Source: Anoxybacteroides rupiense (GTDB lineage: Bacteria > Bacillota > Bacilli > Bacillales > Anoxybacillaceae). From it: a DNA stretch of 64,000 bases. Positions 27,752-36,377 of this stretch are shown in pieces. The stretch spans positions 248,001-312,000 of the forward strand of contig NZ_JACIDF010000004.1 of NCBI RefSeq assembly GCF_014196195.1, given 5' to 3'. A program made the position numbers and the translations under genes. How positions within the stretch are numbered: the first letter of the stretch is position 1; the number at the start of each line of letters is the position of its first letter. The notes under the pieces were generated by a model, which saw only the letters and a list, made by a program, of their open reading frames with translations, did not search any database and was not told the DNA's origin.

Positions 27752-28463
27752 CGTCGCTTTCCTCGCTTTCTTTGGCAAAAGATTGAACGAGTACGGAAGC
27801 AAGCAAGGTGGAGATGACAATCGCCCAGCCTTTTGACATATGAAGCCCCAGCAACAAAATAGAATGGAACGCAGCGGCTAAACAAGCAAGCCAAATCACT
27901 TTTCGTTGCTTCTTTAAAGTCGGGACAAGCAAGCCGATAAACATGGCGTATAGAGCAACCGACATGCTTTCCTGAAGGCTTTTTGGCAGTCTCTCTCCCA
28001 CTACATGGCCAACACCTGAGCTTATCACCCAACTCCCATAAGATACAAAAATTAAACCCAACATGTAGGAGGCATTCACTTTTCCCGGTTTCATCGCCGC
28101 TACGGAAAAGGTTTCATCTGTAATGCCAAACGCATATAACGCCTTTTTCCATAACGATTCCTGCTCCGCTTTTTCATTCAATGCCGCCGCCATCAAAAAG
28201 TGACGAATATTTAAAATAAAGGTGGTCAACACAATTTCAAATCCGCCTGTGCCAAGCGTCAACAAGTTTAAAGCGATATACTGCGACGCCCCGGCAAAGA
28301 CGATCACGCTCATCATCACTGTTTCCCACAGCGTCAATCCTGTTGTTTTCGCCAATAGTCCAAATGTTAAAGCAATCGGCATATACCCGATTGCAATGCT
28401 CATCCCCGCTTGCACCCCTTGGCGAAATGAGGACAACGTTCGTGCAGTAAGTGCTGTGTCCAT
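27741..28463 (-). CDS. azlC: Branched-chain amino acid exporter large subunit AzlC
   Basis: A 240-residue membrane protein of the AzlC family, with the signature VFAGASQYIALNLL and the ILNIRHFLMAAAL and YAFGITDETFSVA segments. It exports branched-chain amino acids together with AzlD, whose gene overlaps its end. A strong AAGGAGGAGG ribosome site precedes ATG 28463; the frame extends 32 codons further, across an upstream terminator, so that start is rejected. Confidence 0.93.
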   Translation of the reverse strand: MDTALTARTLSSFRQGVQAGMSIAIGYMPIALTFGLLAKTTGLTLWETVMMSVIVFAGASQYIALNLLTLGTGGFEIVLTTFILNIRHFLMAAALNEKAEQESLWKKALYAFGITDETFSVAAMKPGKVNASYMLGLIFVSYGSWVISSGVGHVVGERLPKSLQESMSVALYAMFIGLLVPTLKKQRKVIWLACLAAAFHSILLLGLHMSKGWAIVISTLLASVLVQSFAKESEESDDAL

Positions 28464-28515
28464 CTTCCTCCTCCTTTCTTTCTTTATTTTCCGTAAATGA
28501 TTTGCGTTTTTCAAT

Positions 28516-28546
28516 AAAAAAAGTACCGATTGATCGGCACTTTTTT
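28516..28546 (-). terminator. Terminator after lcfB
   Basis: AAAAAGTGCCGAT and ATCGGTACTTTTT (minus strand) with one mismatch, followed by a T-run. It separates lcfB from azlC. Confidence 0.85.
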
Positions 28547-28613
28547 CAGCCAAGCCCATTTACACCGCTTTCTCTTTCTATTTAAATCCATCACCCACGG
28601 GCTTGAATATCGC

Positions 28614-30152
28614 TTAGCGTGAAGTCAATTGCTCCTTCAATGCCCTTCTTAAAATTTTCCCGGTTGTATTTTTCGGAATTTCGTCTAAAAATTCAACCAT
28701 GCTTGGCACCTTATACTTGGCAAGATGCTCCCGGCAATATTCGATCAGCTGTTCCTCTGTCAAATCGGCATTCTTAGATACAACAAAGCACTTGACTGCT
28801 TCTCCAAAATCGGGATCAGGAATGCCGATGACCGCTGCTTCAACAATGTCCGGATGACTGTACAGCACCTCCTCTACCTCGCGAGGATAAACATTATATC
28901 CTCCGACAATAATCATATCTTTTTTGCGATCAACGATATAAAAATATCCTTCCTCATCCATTTTCGCCAAATCTCCGGTGTAAAGCCAGCCGTTGCGAAG
29001 TGCATGAGCCGTTTCCTCCGGCATTTTATAATATCCCTTCATCACGTTCGGACCGCGCACAATTAATTCGCCGACTTCTCCGACTGGCACTTCCTCGCCA
29101 AATTCGTTCACCACTTTATTTTCCACATGTAAAATGCTGCAGCCAATGGACCCCGGTTTGCGCGGACGATCAAGCGGATTAAAACACGTAACCGGAGAAG
29201 CCTCTGACAATCCATATCCTTCTGATACAATCACTTTAAATTTTTGCTCAAAATTTTTAAGCAGCGCCACCGGCATCGAGGCTCCGCCAGAGATGCAAAG
29301 CCGCAATGTTTGAAAATCCTCCGCTTTTCCGTGTTCATATTGGTACAAAAAGTTGTACATTGTTGGCACCCCAGCAAAGATCGTCGCTTTCTCCTCTCTA
29401 GCAAGCTGAAAGATTTTCGCAGGGCTGAATTTTGGAACAATCAGCACCGTTCCGCCATTCATCAACGGCGCATTGAGCGCAACGGTCAAACAAAAAACAT
29501 GAAACATCGGCAATGTAGCAATCACGCGATCGCTCTCGTTTATTTTTAAATAATTGGCCGTATCTTGCGCGTTGCTATACAGATTCTTATGTGTCAGCAT
29601 CGCTCCTTTCGGCTTTCCTGTCGTTCCTGATGTATATAAAATAACCGCTGTATCATCCTCAGCAAGCTGCGGTCCTTGATAATCAGCCACACCAGCCTTT
29701 AAGACGTCTGTAAACGATTTCATTTTGCCGGTGAATGAAATAGGCTGATCTTTTCCTTGCGGTGTGTCACATACGATGACATGCTCAATGTTTGGTAAGC
29801 GCGCTTCCATTTTCTGAAATAGCGGAACAAGCAAATCTAAGCCTATAACCGCTTTCACATCGCCATTGGTTAAAATATAACCAATTTCATCAGGCGTATA
29901 AATCGGATTGACCGGTATGACCGTCGCTCCCGTCCGCAACGCTCCATATAATCCAATAATGAAGTATGGCGAATTTCCAAGCAATAGCGCAATGTGATCC
30001 CCTTTGCCAACTCCCATGCTGGCTAGTCCGCTCGCAAACCGCGAGATTCGTTCATGCAATTCTTGATATGTACAGCTTTCTCCTTCAAACACATACGCTT
30101 TCTTCTGTGGCAGCTGCTTGGCCACCTCTGCCAATCGCCACGATAAATTCAT
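28614..30152 (-). CDS. lcfB: Long-chain fatty acid--CoA ligase, LcfB-like
   Basis: A 512-residue acyl-CoA synthetase, very like B. subtilis LcfB (YhfL) in length and motifs. It activates fatty acids for beta-oxidation. The P-loop is [19 protein letters not shown], the adenine motif [10 protein letters not shown], the hinge [17 protein letters not shown], and the catalytic lysine is in [12 protein letters not shown] near the end. A near-perfect FadR-type operator lies 24 bases upstream of the start, so it is probably repressed by FadR and induced by long-chain acyl-CoA. Monocistronic by its terminator. Confidence 0.95.
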   Translation of the reverse strand: MNLSWRLAEVAKQLPQKKAYVFEGESCTYQELHERISRFASGLASMGVGKGDHIALLLGNSPYFIIGLYGALRTGATVIPVNPIYTPDEIGYILTNGDVKAVIGLDLLVPLFQKMEARLPNIEHVIVCDTPQGKDQPISFTGKMKSFTDVLKAGVADYQGPQLAEDDTAVILYTSGTTGKPKGAMLTHKNLYSNAQDTANYLKINESDRVIATLPMFHVFCLTVALNAPLMNGGTVLIVPKFSPAKIFQLAREEKATIFAGVPTMYNFLYQYEHGKAEDFQTLRLCISGGASMPVALLKNFEQKFKVIVSEGYGLSEASPVTCFNPLDRPRKPGSIGCSILHVENKVVNEFGEEVPVGEVGELIVRGPNVMKGYYKMPEETAHALRNGWLYTGDLAKMDEEGYFYIVDRKKDMIIVGGYNVYPREVEEVLYSHPDIVEAAVIGIPDPDFGEAVKCFVVSKNADLTEEQLIEYCREHLAKYKVPSMVEFLDEIPKNTTGKILRRALKEQLTSR

Positions 30153-30175
30153 AAAACCCTCTCCCCTGCTTAATT

Positions 30176-30197
30176 AATGAATGAATAATCATTCATT
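30176..30197. promoter_or_regulatory. FadR-type operator upstream of lcfB
   Basis: The core TGAATGAATAATCATTCA (30178-30195) matches the published Bacillus FadR consensus, with AA and TT extending the symmetry. Its place just ahead of lcfB agrees with FadR control of the B. subtilis orthologue. Confidence 0.85.
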
Positions 30198-30542
30198 TAA
30201 TAATAAAAAAATTCTAAATATATTATATTTTATAAAAAAGAGAAGCGCAAGAAAAAAGCCCCGCTCCTCCATTTTATCGATCTGTTTTTTCTTGTTATTC
30301 TAATAGCGGCATTCACAAAGATGCTAACCACTATCATTCAATTGTTTTGAAAAACCGTTCAAATGATCCGCTAGATTGTATACGATCATCAACAAGATAT
30401 ATGAATCTAGGCTGTCGAGAAATCTCAACAGCCTAGAAAGCCTGCGTTTTTTTCTTCTATCGCATTCCAAAAGCTAGTCATTATTTACTGCTTGTTTTTC
30501 ATTTTATGATGGAATCAAAAGGGAGAAAGTTCGTGCGTTTGT
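30198..30542. other. Intergenic region with an orphan terminator-like hairpin
   Basis: CTAGGCTGT (30407-30415) and ACAGCCTAG (30428-30436) form a stem continued by GAGA/TCTC, with seven T at 30447-30453 on the plus strand. No plus-strand gene precedes it. The rest holds no supported gene. Confidence 0.55.
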
Positions 30543-31277
30543 TTATCTTTCCCATACAAGCCCTGTCGCTGCAAGCTTTACTGTTCCGGCAAATATCGTT
30601 TTTGCTTCCTGAACGAGCTGCGCGTGATCTCCGAAATGCGGCAAATGCGTTAATAACAAGGTTCCTACGTTCGCATCGCGGGCGATGGCTGCCGCTTCTT
30701 CACTTGTCATGTGACCAGCTGGAGCCGCGTTTTGTCCCGCATAAAAGTTGCTTTCACAAATGAATAAGTCAGCATTTTGCGAAAATGGCACAAACTCTGG
30801 TAAGTAGCTGGAATCCGCCGTATAAACAACCGTGGAGCCTCCCGCTGTGATGCGCATGGCGTAGCAAATCACCGGATGCGCAGTTTTCATAAATTGAATC
30901 GCAAACGGTCCGATTTCCAACGGTTTCTCTGGATCGTACGCGACCGCTTTTGTGATCTCTTTGTGAGCGAGGCGCGCAAAACCCAACGAGTCAAATGGAT
31001 GACCGTAAATAGGCAGTTCTGGCAATGAACATCCGAGATTTTTCTTAATCAGCCACGCATATTGGAGCGGTCCGATATCGGCCACATGGTCATGGTGATA
31101 ATGCGACAAGATGACGGCATCTAGCTTTTCCACTGACACATAATTTTGCAATTTTGAAAGCACTCCGCTCCCGCAATCCACTAATAACCGAAATCCATCA
31201 TATTCCAATAAATATCCAGACGTTGCTTCATTGGCGGCTGGGAACCCGCCCCAATATCCAATGACCGTTACTTTCAT
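30543..31277 (-). CDS. Metallo-beta-lactamase-fold hydrolase, YhfI-like
   Basis: A 244-residue metal-dependent hydrolase of the RNase Z-like MBL group. The metal motif is SHYHHDHVAD (about residues 59-68), with further ligands in TAHPV, TADSSYLPEF and LLLTHLPHF. The length equals that of B. subtilis YhfI. Three start codons lie in a row; ATG 31277 has the best spacing from GAGGTGA. The substrate is unknown; the family includes phosphodiesterases and lactonases. It is divergent from yhfH, as in the B. subtilis yhfH-yhfI region. Confidence 0.88.
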   Translation of the reverse strand: MKVTVIGYWGGFPAANEATSGYLLEYDGFRLLVDCGSGVLSKLQNYVSVEKLDAVILSHYHHDHVADIGPLQYAWLIKKNLGCSLPELPIYGHPFDSLGFARLAHKEITKAVAYDPEKPLEIGPFAIQFMKTAHPVICYAMRITAGGSTVVYTADSSYLPEFVPFSQNADLFICESNFYAGQNAAPAGHMTSEEAAAIARDANVGTLLLTHLPHFGDHAQLVQEAKTIFAGTVKLAATGLVWER

Positions 31278-31369
31278 CATCACTCACCTCTACATATGTA
31301 GTCTTTTTTATATCATACATAATTCTCCAACATTTTTCACGATTGTGGAATTTTGTTTTAAAACAGTTA

Positions 31370-31399
31370 TTGACTTATTTAACACTGTTATAATACAAT
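31370..31399 (+). promoter_or_regulatory. Candidate SigA promoter of yhfH
   Basis: TTGACT (31370-31375) and TACAAT (31394-31399) with an 18-base spacer, 31 bases before the yhfH start. TATAAT at 31389 is a better -10 but would be too close to this -35. Confidence 0.5.
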
Positions 31400-31429
31400 A
31401 TAAATAACAAATCAACGGAGGCGATTCCC

Positions 31430-31567
31430 ATGCTAATGAAAATTTCTGAATTTTTCAGAAACCTTCCGCCTAAAAAATGTACAGATTGCGGAAAAGAAAT
31501 CGAAGAGCAGCATGAATGTTATGGCAATAAATGCAACGACTGTTTAGGCGTGATCCATCATCATTAA
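31430..31567 (+). CDS. yhfH: YhfH-family small zinc-ribbon-like protein
   Basis: A 45-residue protein with two cysteine pairs, KCTDCG and CNDC, plus Cys30 and a terminal HHH, suggesting a metal-binding ribbon. Sequence (EFFRNLPPKKCTDCGKEI, EQHECYGNKCNDC) and size match YhfH of Bacillus. CGGAGG lies ten bases upstream of ATG 31430. Function is unknown. Confidence 0.88.
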   Translation: MLMKISEFFRNLPPKKCTDCGKEIEEQHECYGNKCNDCLGVIHHH

Positions 31568-31570
31568 TAG

Positions 31571-31607
31571 AAAAAGGATGCTCGCTAGTAAGGAGCATCC
31601 TTTTTTT
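31571..31607. terminator. Bidirectional terminator between yhfH and the ABC permease
   Basis: AAAAAGGATGCTC and GAGCATCCTTTTT form the stem, with T-runs on both strands; it serves yhfH and the convergent sugar-transport operon. Confidence 0.9.
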
Positions 31608-32433
31608 ATTCTTTTACAGATCCAGATGTTAATCCAGAGACAATCCGCCGCTGAAATAATAATACCATGATCACGAGCGGAACCGTCACAATCACGGTTG
31701 CAGCTGATAGTTCTCCCCATGGAATCGTATATTGTCCTTGGAACATCGCAATTCCAACCGGAACCGTTTTATATTTTTCAGCTGTGTTGATCGTCAAAGC
31801 AAATAGAAATTCATTCCAAGCAGCAATAAATACAAGAATCGAAGTTGTAAATACCCCTGGTACTGCCAGCGGCAAAATGACTTTAAAATACGTTTGCATC
31901 GGCGTAGCTCCGTCCATTTTCGCTGCTTCCTCTAAATCAAATGGGATTTTTCTAAAAAACGTAACAAGCAGCCAAATAGACAATGGTAAAGCAAAGGTAG
32001 TATACGGAATAATTAAACCTAAATAGCTATTCGTTAAACCAAATTTTTTAACAAACATGTAAATGGGGGAAATCGTCGCAATTTGCGGAAACATTGACAC
32101 GGCCAAGACCAATCCGAGAATGACGGCCTTTCCTTTAAATTCAAGACGTGCAATGGCATAGGCAGCAAATGCCGCCACAAATACCGTATACACGGTGGTA
32201 ATGGTCGCAACCACTGTGCTGTTCCACAAATATCGCAGAAATGGATAATTGACAAACACAGAAACGTATGATTCAAAGGTAGGATGGCTCGTAAACCATT
32301 GAAACGCATGATCGCCAAACAGCTCGCTCAACGGTTTCACTGAACTAAGTAAAATCCATAAAAATGGAAACATCACAAAAAAGATAAAAACGGCTAAACA
32401 AACATAAAATAATGGTCCAGCTTTTTTAGACAT
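31606..32433 (-). CDS. Carbohydrate ABC transporter permease (MalG type)
   Basis: A 275-residue inner-membrane permease of the CUT1 family, with six hydrophobic helices. The ATPase-docking EAA loop reads EEAAKMDGATPMQTYFKVI at about residues 175-195. It pairs with the MalF-type permease encoded 15 bases upstream. The sugar cannot be read from the permease. It is the last gene of the LacI-binding protein-permease cluster; no ATPase gene follows, so an MsmX-type shared ATPase from elsewhere is the likely energiser. Confidence 0.93.
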   Translation of the reverse strand: MSKKAGPLFYVCLAVFIFFVMFPFLWILLSSVKPLSELFGDHAFQWFTSHPTFESYVSVFVNYPFLRYLWNSTVVATITTVYTVFVAAFAAYAIARLEFKGKAVILGLVLAVSMFPQIATISPIYMFVKKFGLTNSYLGLIIPYTTFALPLSIWLLVTFFRKIPFDLEEAAKMDGATPMQTYFKVILPLAVPGVFTTSILVFIAAWNEFLFALTINTAEKYKTVPVGIAMFQGQYTIPWGELSAATVIVTVPLVIMVLLFQRRIVSGLTSGSVKE

Positions 32434-32448
32434 CGTCTCACCCCTCCT

Positions 32449-33750
32449 TTATTTTTTTGCGCCATCCGAGAGCAAGTCCGCGCCTAATAGTTTAATATAA
32501 ATCATGGAAATAAGAGCAACACATATAAAGACCATAACGGCTAATGCAGAGCCTTCTCCAAAGTTCGTTTGCGAGAACATCATTTTATAAGCCAAAATGG
32601 AAATCGTTTCTGTCGAATTCGCTGGACCTCCGCCTGTCAGCACATAAATGAGATCAAAAACACGGAAGGCATCCAGTGTGCGGAATAGTAACGCAACAAG
32701 AATGCTTGACTTCAATAGCGGCAGCGTAATTTTTGTGAACTGCTGCCATTTGGTCGCCCCATCAATGGAGGCTGCTTCATATAAGGAGCTTGGTATGGTC
32801 TGTAATCCGGCCAGCAAAAGTAGGGCCATATAAGGAGTTGTCTTCCATACATCAGCAAAAATAACAGCAAACATCGCTCCTACTTCTGTTGTCAATAAAT
32901 CCCCCATCCGATGAACAATTCCAATATCCTCAAAATATTTCGCGACAATCCCATTCTGTCCATCATATAAAAATTTCCACATTAATGCTGACACAGCTGT
33001 CGGGATTGCCCACGGAACAAGAATGGCGGCCCTCACTAATCCGCGGCCAAAGAAGGTTTTGTTAATTAAAAGGGCAATTCCTAATCCCAAGACTAGTTCA
33101 ATCGCTACAGAAATGATCGTAAAAGAAGCGGTATTCCACAACGCTTTCCATGTACGCGTATCACCAAGGCTGTCCTTGTAATGCTGCCAGCCAATAAAAT
33201 TCGGTTCCACAACCACTCCCTTTAATCCCTGAGCAAGTCCGACAATTTTATCTGCCTGTTTTAAATTCCCCTCTTCTTTCATTTGAGAAAGTGTTTTGAT
33301 TACTTCTCGGACGTTATTTTGGAACTGCCGGGCGGCTTCCTCATCAATCTCCACCATTTTAAGCTCATCGCTTGGTGACTCGAAATTATTTAAAGCCTCA
33401 TCCACTTGATCGTAGCGTTTGGCTACTTCCTGATCTGAGCGAATCGTCTGATCCATTTTTTTCAGCTTTTCCTCGACATCTACCAGCGCTTTCTTCGCGT
33501 CAGGATTTGCTTGTGCCATTTCCTGTGTTAAAGAGCTTTTTAAAAACGGATAATTTTGTAAATAACCTTCGAGATCAAGGCTATAATTCAGATGAATGGA
33601 AGATTTAGTCGGATCATTTAACCGATAATCAAACAGGCTGTAATAAAATGATTGAATAACCGGCCAAATGGCCACCGCTAAAATAAGCAGCAGCGCTGGA
33701 GCAACAAGCGAATATCCTAATATTTGTTCTGCGCGTTTTCCGTTCCTCAT
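32449..33750 (-). CDS. Carbohydrate ABC transporter permease (MalF type) with a long extracytoplasmic insert
   Basis: A 433-residue CUT1 permease. After the first helix (about residues 12-32) comes a hydrophilic, glutamate-rich insert of about 140 residues (50-190), then five more helices and the EAA loop YEAASIDGATKWQQFTKITL. The insert is longer than in typical 290-residue sugar permeases and recalls the periplasmic P2 domain of MalF, but its sequence is helical and unrelated by eye. It probably contacts the binding protein. It lies between the binding protein gene and the MalG-type permease gene. Confidence 0.92.
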   Translation of the reverse strand: MRNGKRAEQILGYSLVAPALLLILAVAIWPVIQSFYYSLFDYRLNDPTKSSIHLNYSLDLEGYLQNYPFLKSSLTQEMAQANPDAKKALVDVEEKLKKMDQTIRSDQEVAKRYDQVDEALNNFESPSDELKMVEIDEEAARQFQNNVREVIKTLSQMKEEGNLKQADKIVGLAQGLKGVVVEPNFIGWQHYKDSLGDTRTWKALWNTASFTIISVAIELVLGLGIALLINKTFFGRGLVRAAILVPWAIPTAVSALMWKFLYDGQNGIVAKYFEDIGIVHRMGDLLTTEVGAMFAVIFADVWKTTPYMALLLLAGLQTIPSSLYEAASIDGATKWQQFTKITLPLLKSSILVALLFRTLDAFRVFDLIYVLTGGGPANSTETISILAYKMMFSQTNFGEGSALAVMVFICVALISMIYIKLLGADLLSDGAKK

Positions 33751-33780
33751 GCGGTTCTCCTCCTATGCCATAAAGGATAA

Positions 33781-33820
33781 TTAGCCTTCAGCGCTGAACA
33801 AACAGCGATCTGAAGGCTAA
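33781..33820 (-). terminator. Strong intercistronic hairpin after the binding-protein gene
   Basis: TTAGCCTTCAG (33781-33791) pairs with CTGAAGGCTAA (33810-33820), continued by CGCTG/CAGCG around AACAAA. On the minus strand only a short T-rich tail follows, so partial termination or mRNA stabilisation is likely. Confidence 0.8.
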
Positions 33821-33839
33821 CCAAATCGTTGAGCAACAA

Positions 33840-35147
33840 TTATTTGTTTAAGGCTGCCTTAATTTCTTTTTCCATGTTTGCAGCTGCTTGCTCAACCGTT
33901 AATTCTCCGGCAAGAGCTTTTGATACATTGATTTGAATGATTTCTGACACTTCCGGATAGTTTGGCACAACAGGGCGCGGTACCGCTGCATTAAGAGCAT
34001 TAACGAATCCTTGCTCACCAAAGAATGGATTCGCTTTGAGCACATCCGCATCTTTATACAACTCTGGAAGCGTTGGAGCAAGTCCGCCGTAAATAGCTGA
34101 AATTTTTTGCCCCTCTGGTCCCGTCATAAACTTTACGAATTCCCAAGCCTCTTTCGGATGTTTCGAATATTTGTTAATGGCTGTCATCCAACCTCCTAAA
34201 GTAGCGGCAGATCCTTTATCACCCGCTGGAAGCGGTGCTACGCCAACCTTGCCGACGATTTTCGATTGAGTTTGGTCATTGGCCAGTGCATATTGGTAAG
34301 GCCAGTTGCGAATAAACGGGGACTGTCCTTCAATAAACGCCGTATGCGATTCAGGCTCTGTGAATGTCGTAATATTGCTTGGCACGGCATCTGATTTTAC
34401 AATCTCGACCATTTTCTTCAACCCTTTGATCGCTTCTGGGCTGTTTATAACAACGTTATTATTTTCATCCACGATTTTGCCGCCATAGGAAGCAATAAAC
34501 TCGACTGCGTTACATACTAATCCTTCATATTGCTTTGCCTGCATTAAATAACCAAACTTGGTGCCTCCTGTTCCTTTTAATTGCTTCGCCATGGCTAATA
34601 ATTCATCCCATGTTTTTGGCACTTTGTCCTGAGGCACAAGATCGGTACGATAAAAGAGCATTCCAGCATCAATAAATTTCGGTAACGCCCACTGCTTTCC
34701 GTTGAAGTTACCGGCCGCTAACGCCCCTTGATTGTACTTGCTGAGATCGATACCATCATTATCAATAAAACGGTCAAGTGGCAGCGTATAGCCCGCCTGA
34801 GCAAACTCAGCAGGCCAAACCACATCAAGATCCATCACATCAATTTCCGCTGATTGAGCATTCAGCATCGTTACATATGAGTCGTGCTGCTTGCCTGTAT
34901 CAGCGGGCATTTCGCGGAACTCTACTTTAATGTTGGGATGAGCCTTTTCAAACGCTTCAATCACCTTTTCCGTCGCTTTCGTAGAATCTTGGCCACGCGC
35001 ATACACAATGGTTACTTTTTTGTCTGATGAGTCTCCTTTGTTTGTTTCCTTTTGATCAGCCCCTTGATCGCTGTTGCCACTAGAACATGCCGTTAACCCG
35101 AATGTAAGCGCTAACAAAGCAGAAGATAGTTTGACCGTTTTTTTCAT
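33840..35147 (-). CDS. Sugar-binding lipoprotein of an ABC importer
   Basis: A 435-residue extracellular solute-binding protein (family 1). The signal peptide ends in the lipobox LTAC with Cys21 as the lipidated residue, then a charged linker (residues 22-42) leads into the binding domain. Segments such as MDLDVVWPAEFAQAGYTLPL, PFIRNWPYQYALAND and GGWMTAINKYSKHPKEAWEF resemble trehalose/maltose-type binding proteins (ThuE, LpqY), so a disaccharide is a reasonable guess, not more. It is followed by a strong hairpin that should raise its level above that of the permeases. Confidence 0.9.
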   Translation of the reverse strand: MKKTVKLSSALLALTFGLTACSSGNSDQGADQKETNKGDSSDKKVTIVYARGQDSTKATEKVIEAFEKAHPNIKVEFREMPADTGKQHDSYVTMLNAQSAEIDVMDLDVVWPAEFAQAGYTLPLDRFIDNDGIDLSKYNQGALAAGNFNGKQWALPKFIDAGMLFYRTDLVPQDKVPKTWDELLAMAKQLKGTGGTKFGYLMQAKQYEGLVCNAVEFIASYGGKIVDENNNVVINSPEAIKGLKKMVEIVKSDAVPSNITTFTEPESHTAFIEGQSPFIRNWPYQYALANDQTQSKIVGKVGVAPLPAGDKGSAATLGGWMTAINKYSKHPKEAWEFVKFMTGPEGQKISAIYGGLAPTLPELYKDADVLKANPFFGEQGFVNALNAAVPRPVVPNYPEVSEIIQINVSKALAGELTVEQAAANMEKEIKAALNK

Positions 35148-35180
35148 ATGTGTCCCCCCGTATCGTACTAAACAGCTTCA

Positions 35181-35192
35181 GAAATCGATTTC
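35181..35192. promoter_or_regulatory. LacI-type operator between lacI and the binding-protein gene
   Basis: The 12-bp palindrome GAAATCGATTTC matches 11 of 12 bases of the box in the lacI promoter (GAAATCGTTTTC). A TTGAAA overlapping it on the minus strand may be a -35. Confidence 0.65.
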
Positions 35193-35206
35193 AAAACCTT
35201 GAAGGC

Positions 35207-36223
35207 TTATAATGTCACCAGTTTATTCGATGATACCGTCGACTCTCTGACGATCAATTCAAGCGGAAATTCATATACTTCACGACATCGATATTTGCGG
35301 GAATGAATTTTTTCCACCATTATTTCAAGCGCCTTCTGGGCCATTTGCTCAACCGGCTGGTATACAGTCGTAATCGTCGGCTCTATTAATTCCGTAATTT
35401 CTTGATTGTCAAAACCTACTACGGCAAGCTGCTCAGGGATGCTGCAGCCATGCTTATTTGCCTCAGAAATAATTCCAGCGGCTACTTCATCGCTGCCTGT
35501 GAATACGGCAGTCGGAGGTTCAGAAAGCGCCATCATTTCATGAAACACGCGCCGGCCGCCCTCGCTGTGAAACACATTGCGGAATGCGTATTGTTCATTA
35601 AATTCAATTTTATATTCCGCAAGCGCTTTGCGAAATCCTCTTTCCCGATAGCTGGCGACATTGCTGCGCGCTCCGCCTTGGCAATACGCAATGCGGCGAT
35701 GGCCTTGTTCAAGCAGATGCTTTGTCGCTATGTAGCCTCCTTCTACTTGATCAAGCATCACGGATGGAACGTTCGCTTGTTCGTCAAACTCATTGCACAG
35801 AATGATTGGACCATAGTTTAAAAACGGTTCAATGACGTTCCAATCATTTTGCATAGATGCTAAAATGACGCCGTCTACTTGTTTCATCTTTAATAAATTC
35901 ATATAATTTAATTCTTTTTCCGCCGAATATCTCGTCTGGCAAATAATAAGCTGGTAGCCATGCTCAGCAGCAGCAATTTCCATCGACTCTACTAAATGGC
36001 TAAAAAACGGATTCATGATTCTTGGAACAAATAATGCAATCACATCTGTTTTCTGACTTCTCAAACTTCTTGCCGAAGAATTCGGAACATATCCGAGCTG
36101 CTCCATCGCTTCGATGACCAATTTCCTTTTATCTTCTGACACATATGGATGATTGTTAATCACTCGTGATACAGTTGTCCGAGAAAGCCCTGCCAGCTTC
36201 GCTACATCTTCAATCGTTGGCAT
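35207..36223 (-). CDS. LacI-family transcriptional regulator
   Basis: A 338-residue repressor with the N-terminal helix-turn-helix TIEDVAKLAGLSRTTVSRVI (residues 3-22), the hinge SSARSLRSQKTDVIALFVP, and a periplasmic-binding-like effector domain (IMNPFFSHLVESMEIAAAEHGY, FTGSDEVAAGII, VVGFDNQE). It sits first in the sugar-transport cluster, 59 bases before the binding-protein gene, with matching operator palindromes at its own promoter and ahead of the transporter. The expected role is local, sugar-responsive repression with autoregulation. The effector is unknown. Confidence 0.93.
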   Translation of the reverse strand: MPTIEDVAKLAGLSRTTVSRVINNHPYVSEDKRKLVIEAMEQLGYVPNSSARSLRSQKTDVIALFVPRIMNPFFSHLVESMEIAAAEHGYQLIICQTRYSAEKELNYMNLLKMKQVDGVILASMQNDWNVIEPFLNYGPIILCNEFDEQANVPSVMLDQVEGGYIATKHLLEQGHRRIAYCQGGARSNVASYRERGFRKALAEYKIEFNEQYAFRNVFHSEGGRRVFHEMMALSEPPTAVFTGSDEVAAGIISEANKHGCSIPEQLAVVGFDNQEITELIEPTITTVYQPVEQMAQKALEIMVEKIHSRKYRCREVYEFPLELIVRESTVSSNKLVTL

Positions 36224-36270
36224 CGCTGCATACCCCCTTTCTTGTTGGAGTGCCGCGCCTTCCGCGGTAA

Positions 36271-36320
36271 TGAAATCGTTTTCATATTTGAATTATAATC
36301 AACTTTCCAAAAACATTCAA
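36271..36320 (-). promoter_or_regulatory. SigA promoter and operator of the lacI gene
   Basis: On the minus strand TTGAAT (36315-36320) and TATAAT (36292-36297) are 17 bases apart. The palindrome TGAAATCGTTTTCA (36271-36284) covers the transcription start, ideal for repression by LacI; it also resembles a CcpA cre site. Confidence 0.75.
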
Positions 36321-36346
36321 CTAGCAATCTCAAAATTTTTTGACAA

Positions 36347-36377
36347 AAGCACCTCGGCCGTTACGCCTGAGGTGCTT
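36347..36377 (-). terminator. Terminator overlapping the end of yhgE
   Basis: AAGCACCTC and GAGGTGCTT form the stem across the yhgE stop; on the minus strand TTTTGTCAAAAAATTTT follows. Confidence 0.75.

Noticed and set aside
31362-31389. AACAGT...ACTGTT inverted arms in the yhfH promoter as an operator
   Set aside because: Six-base arms with a 16-base gap in AT-rich DNA are easily met by chance.
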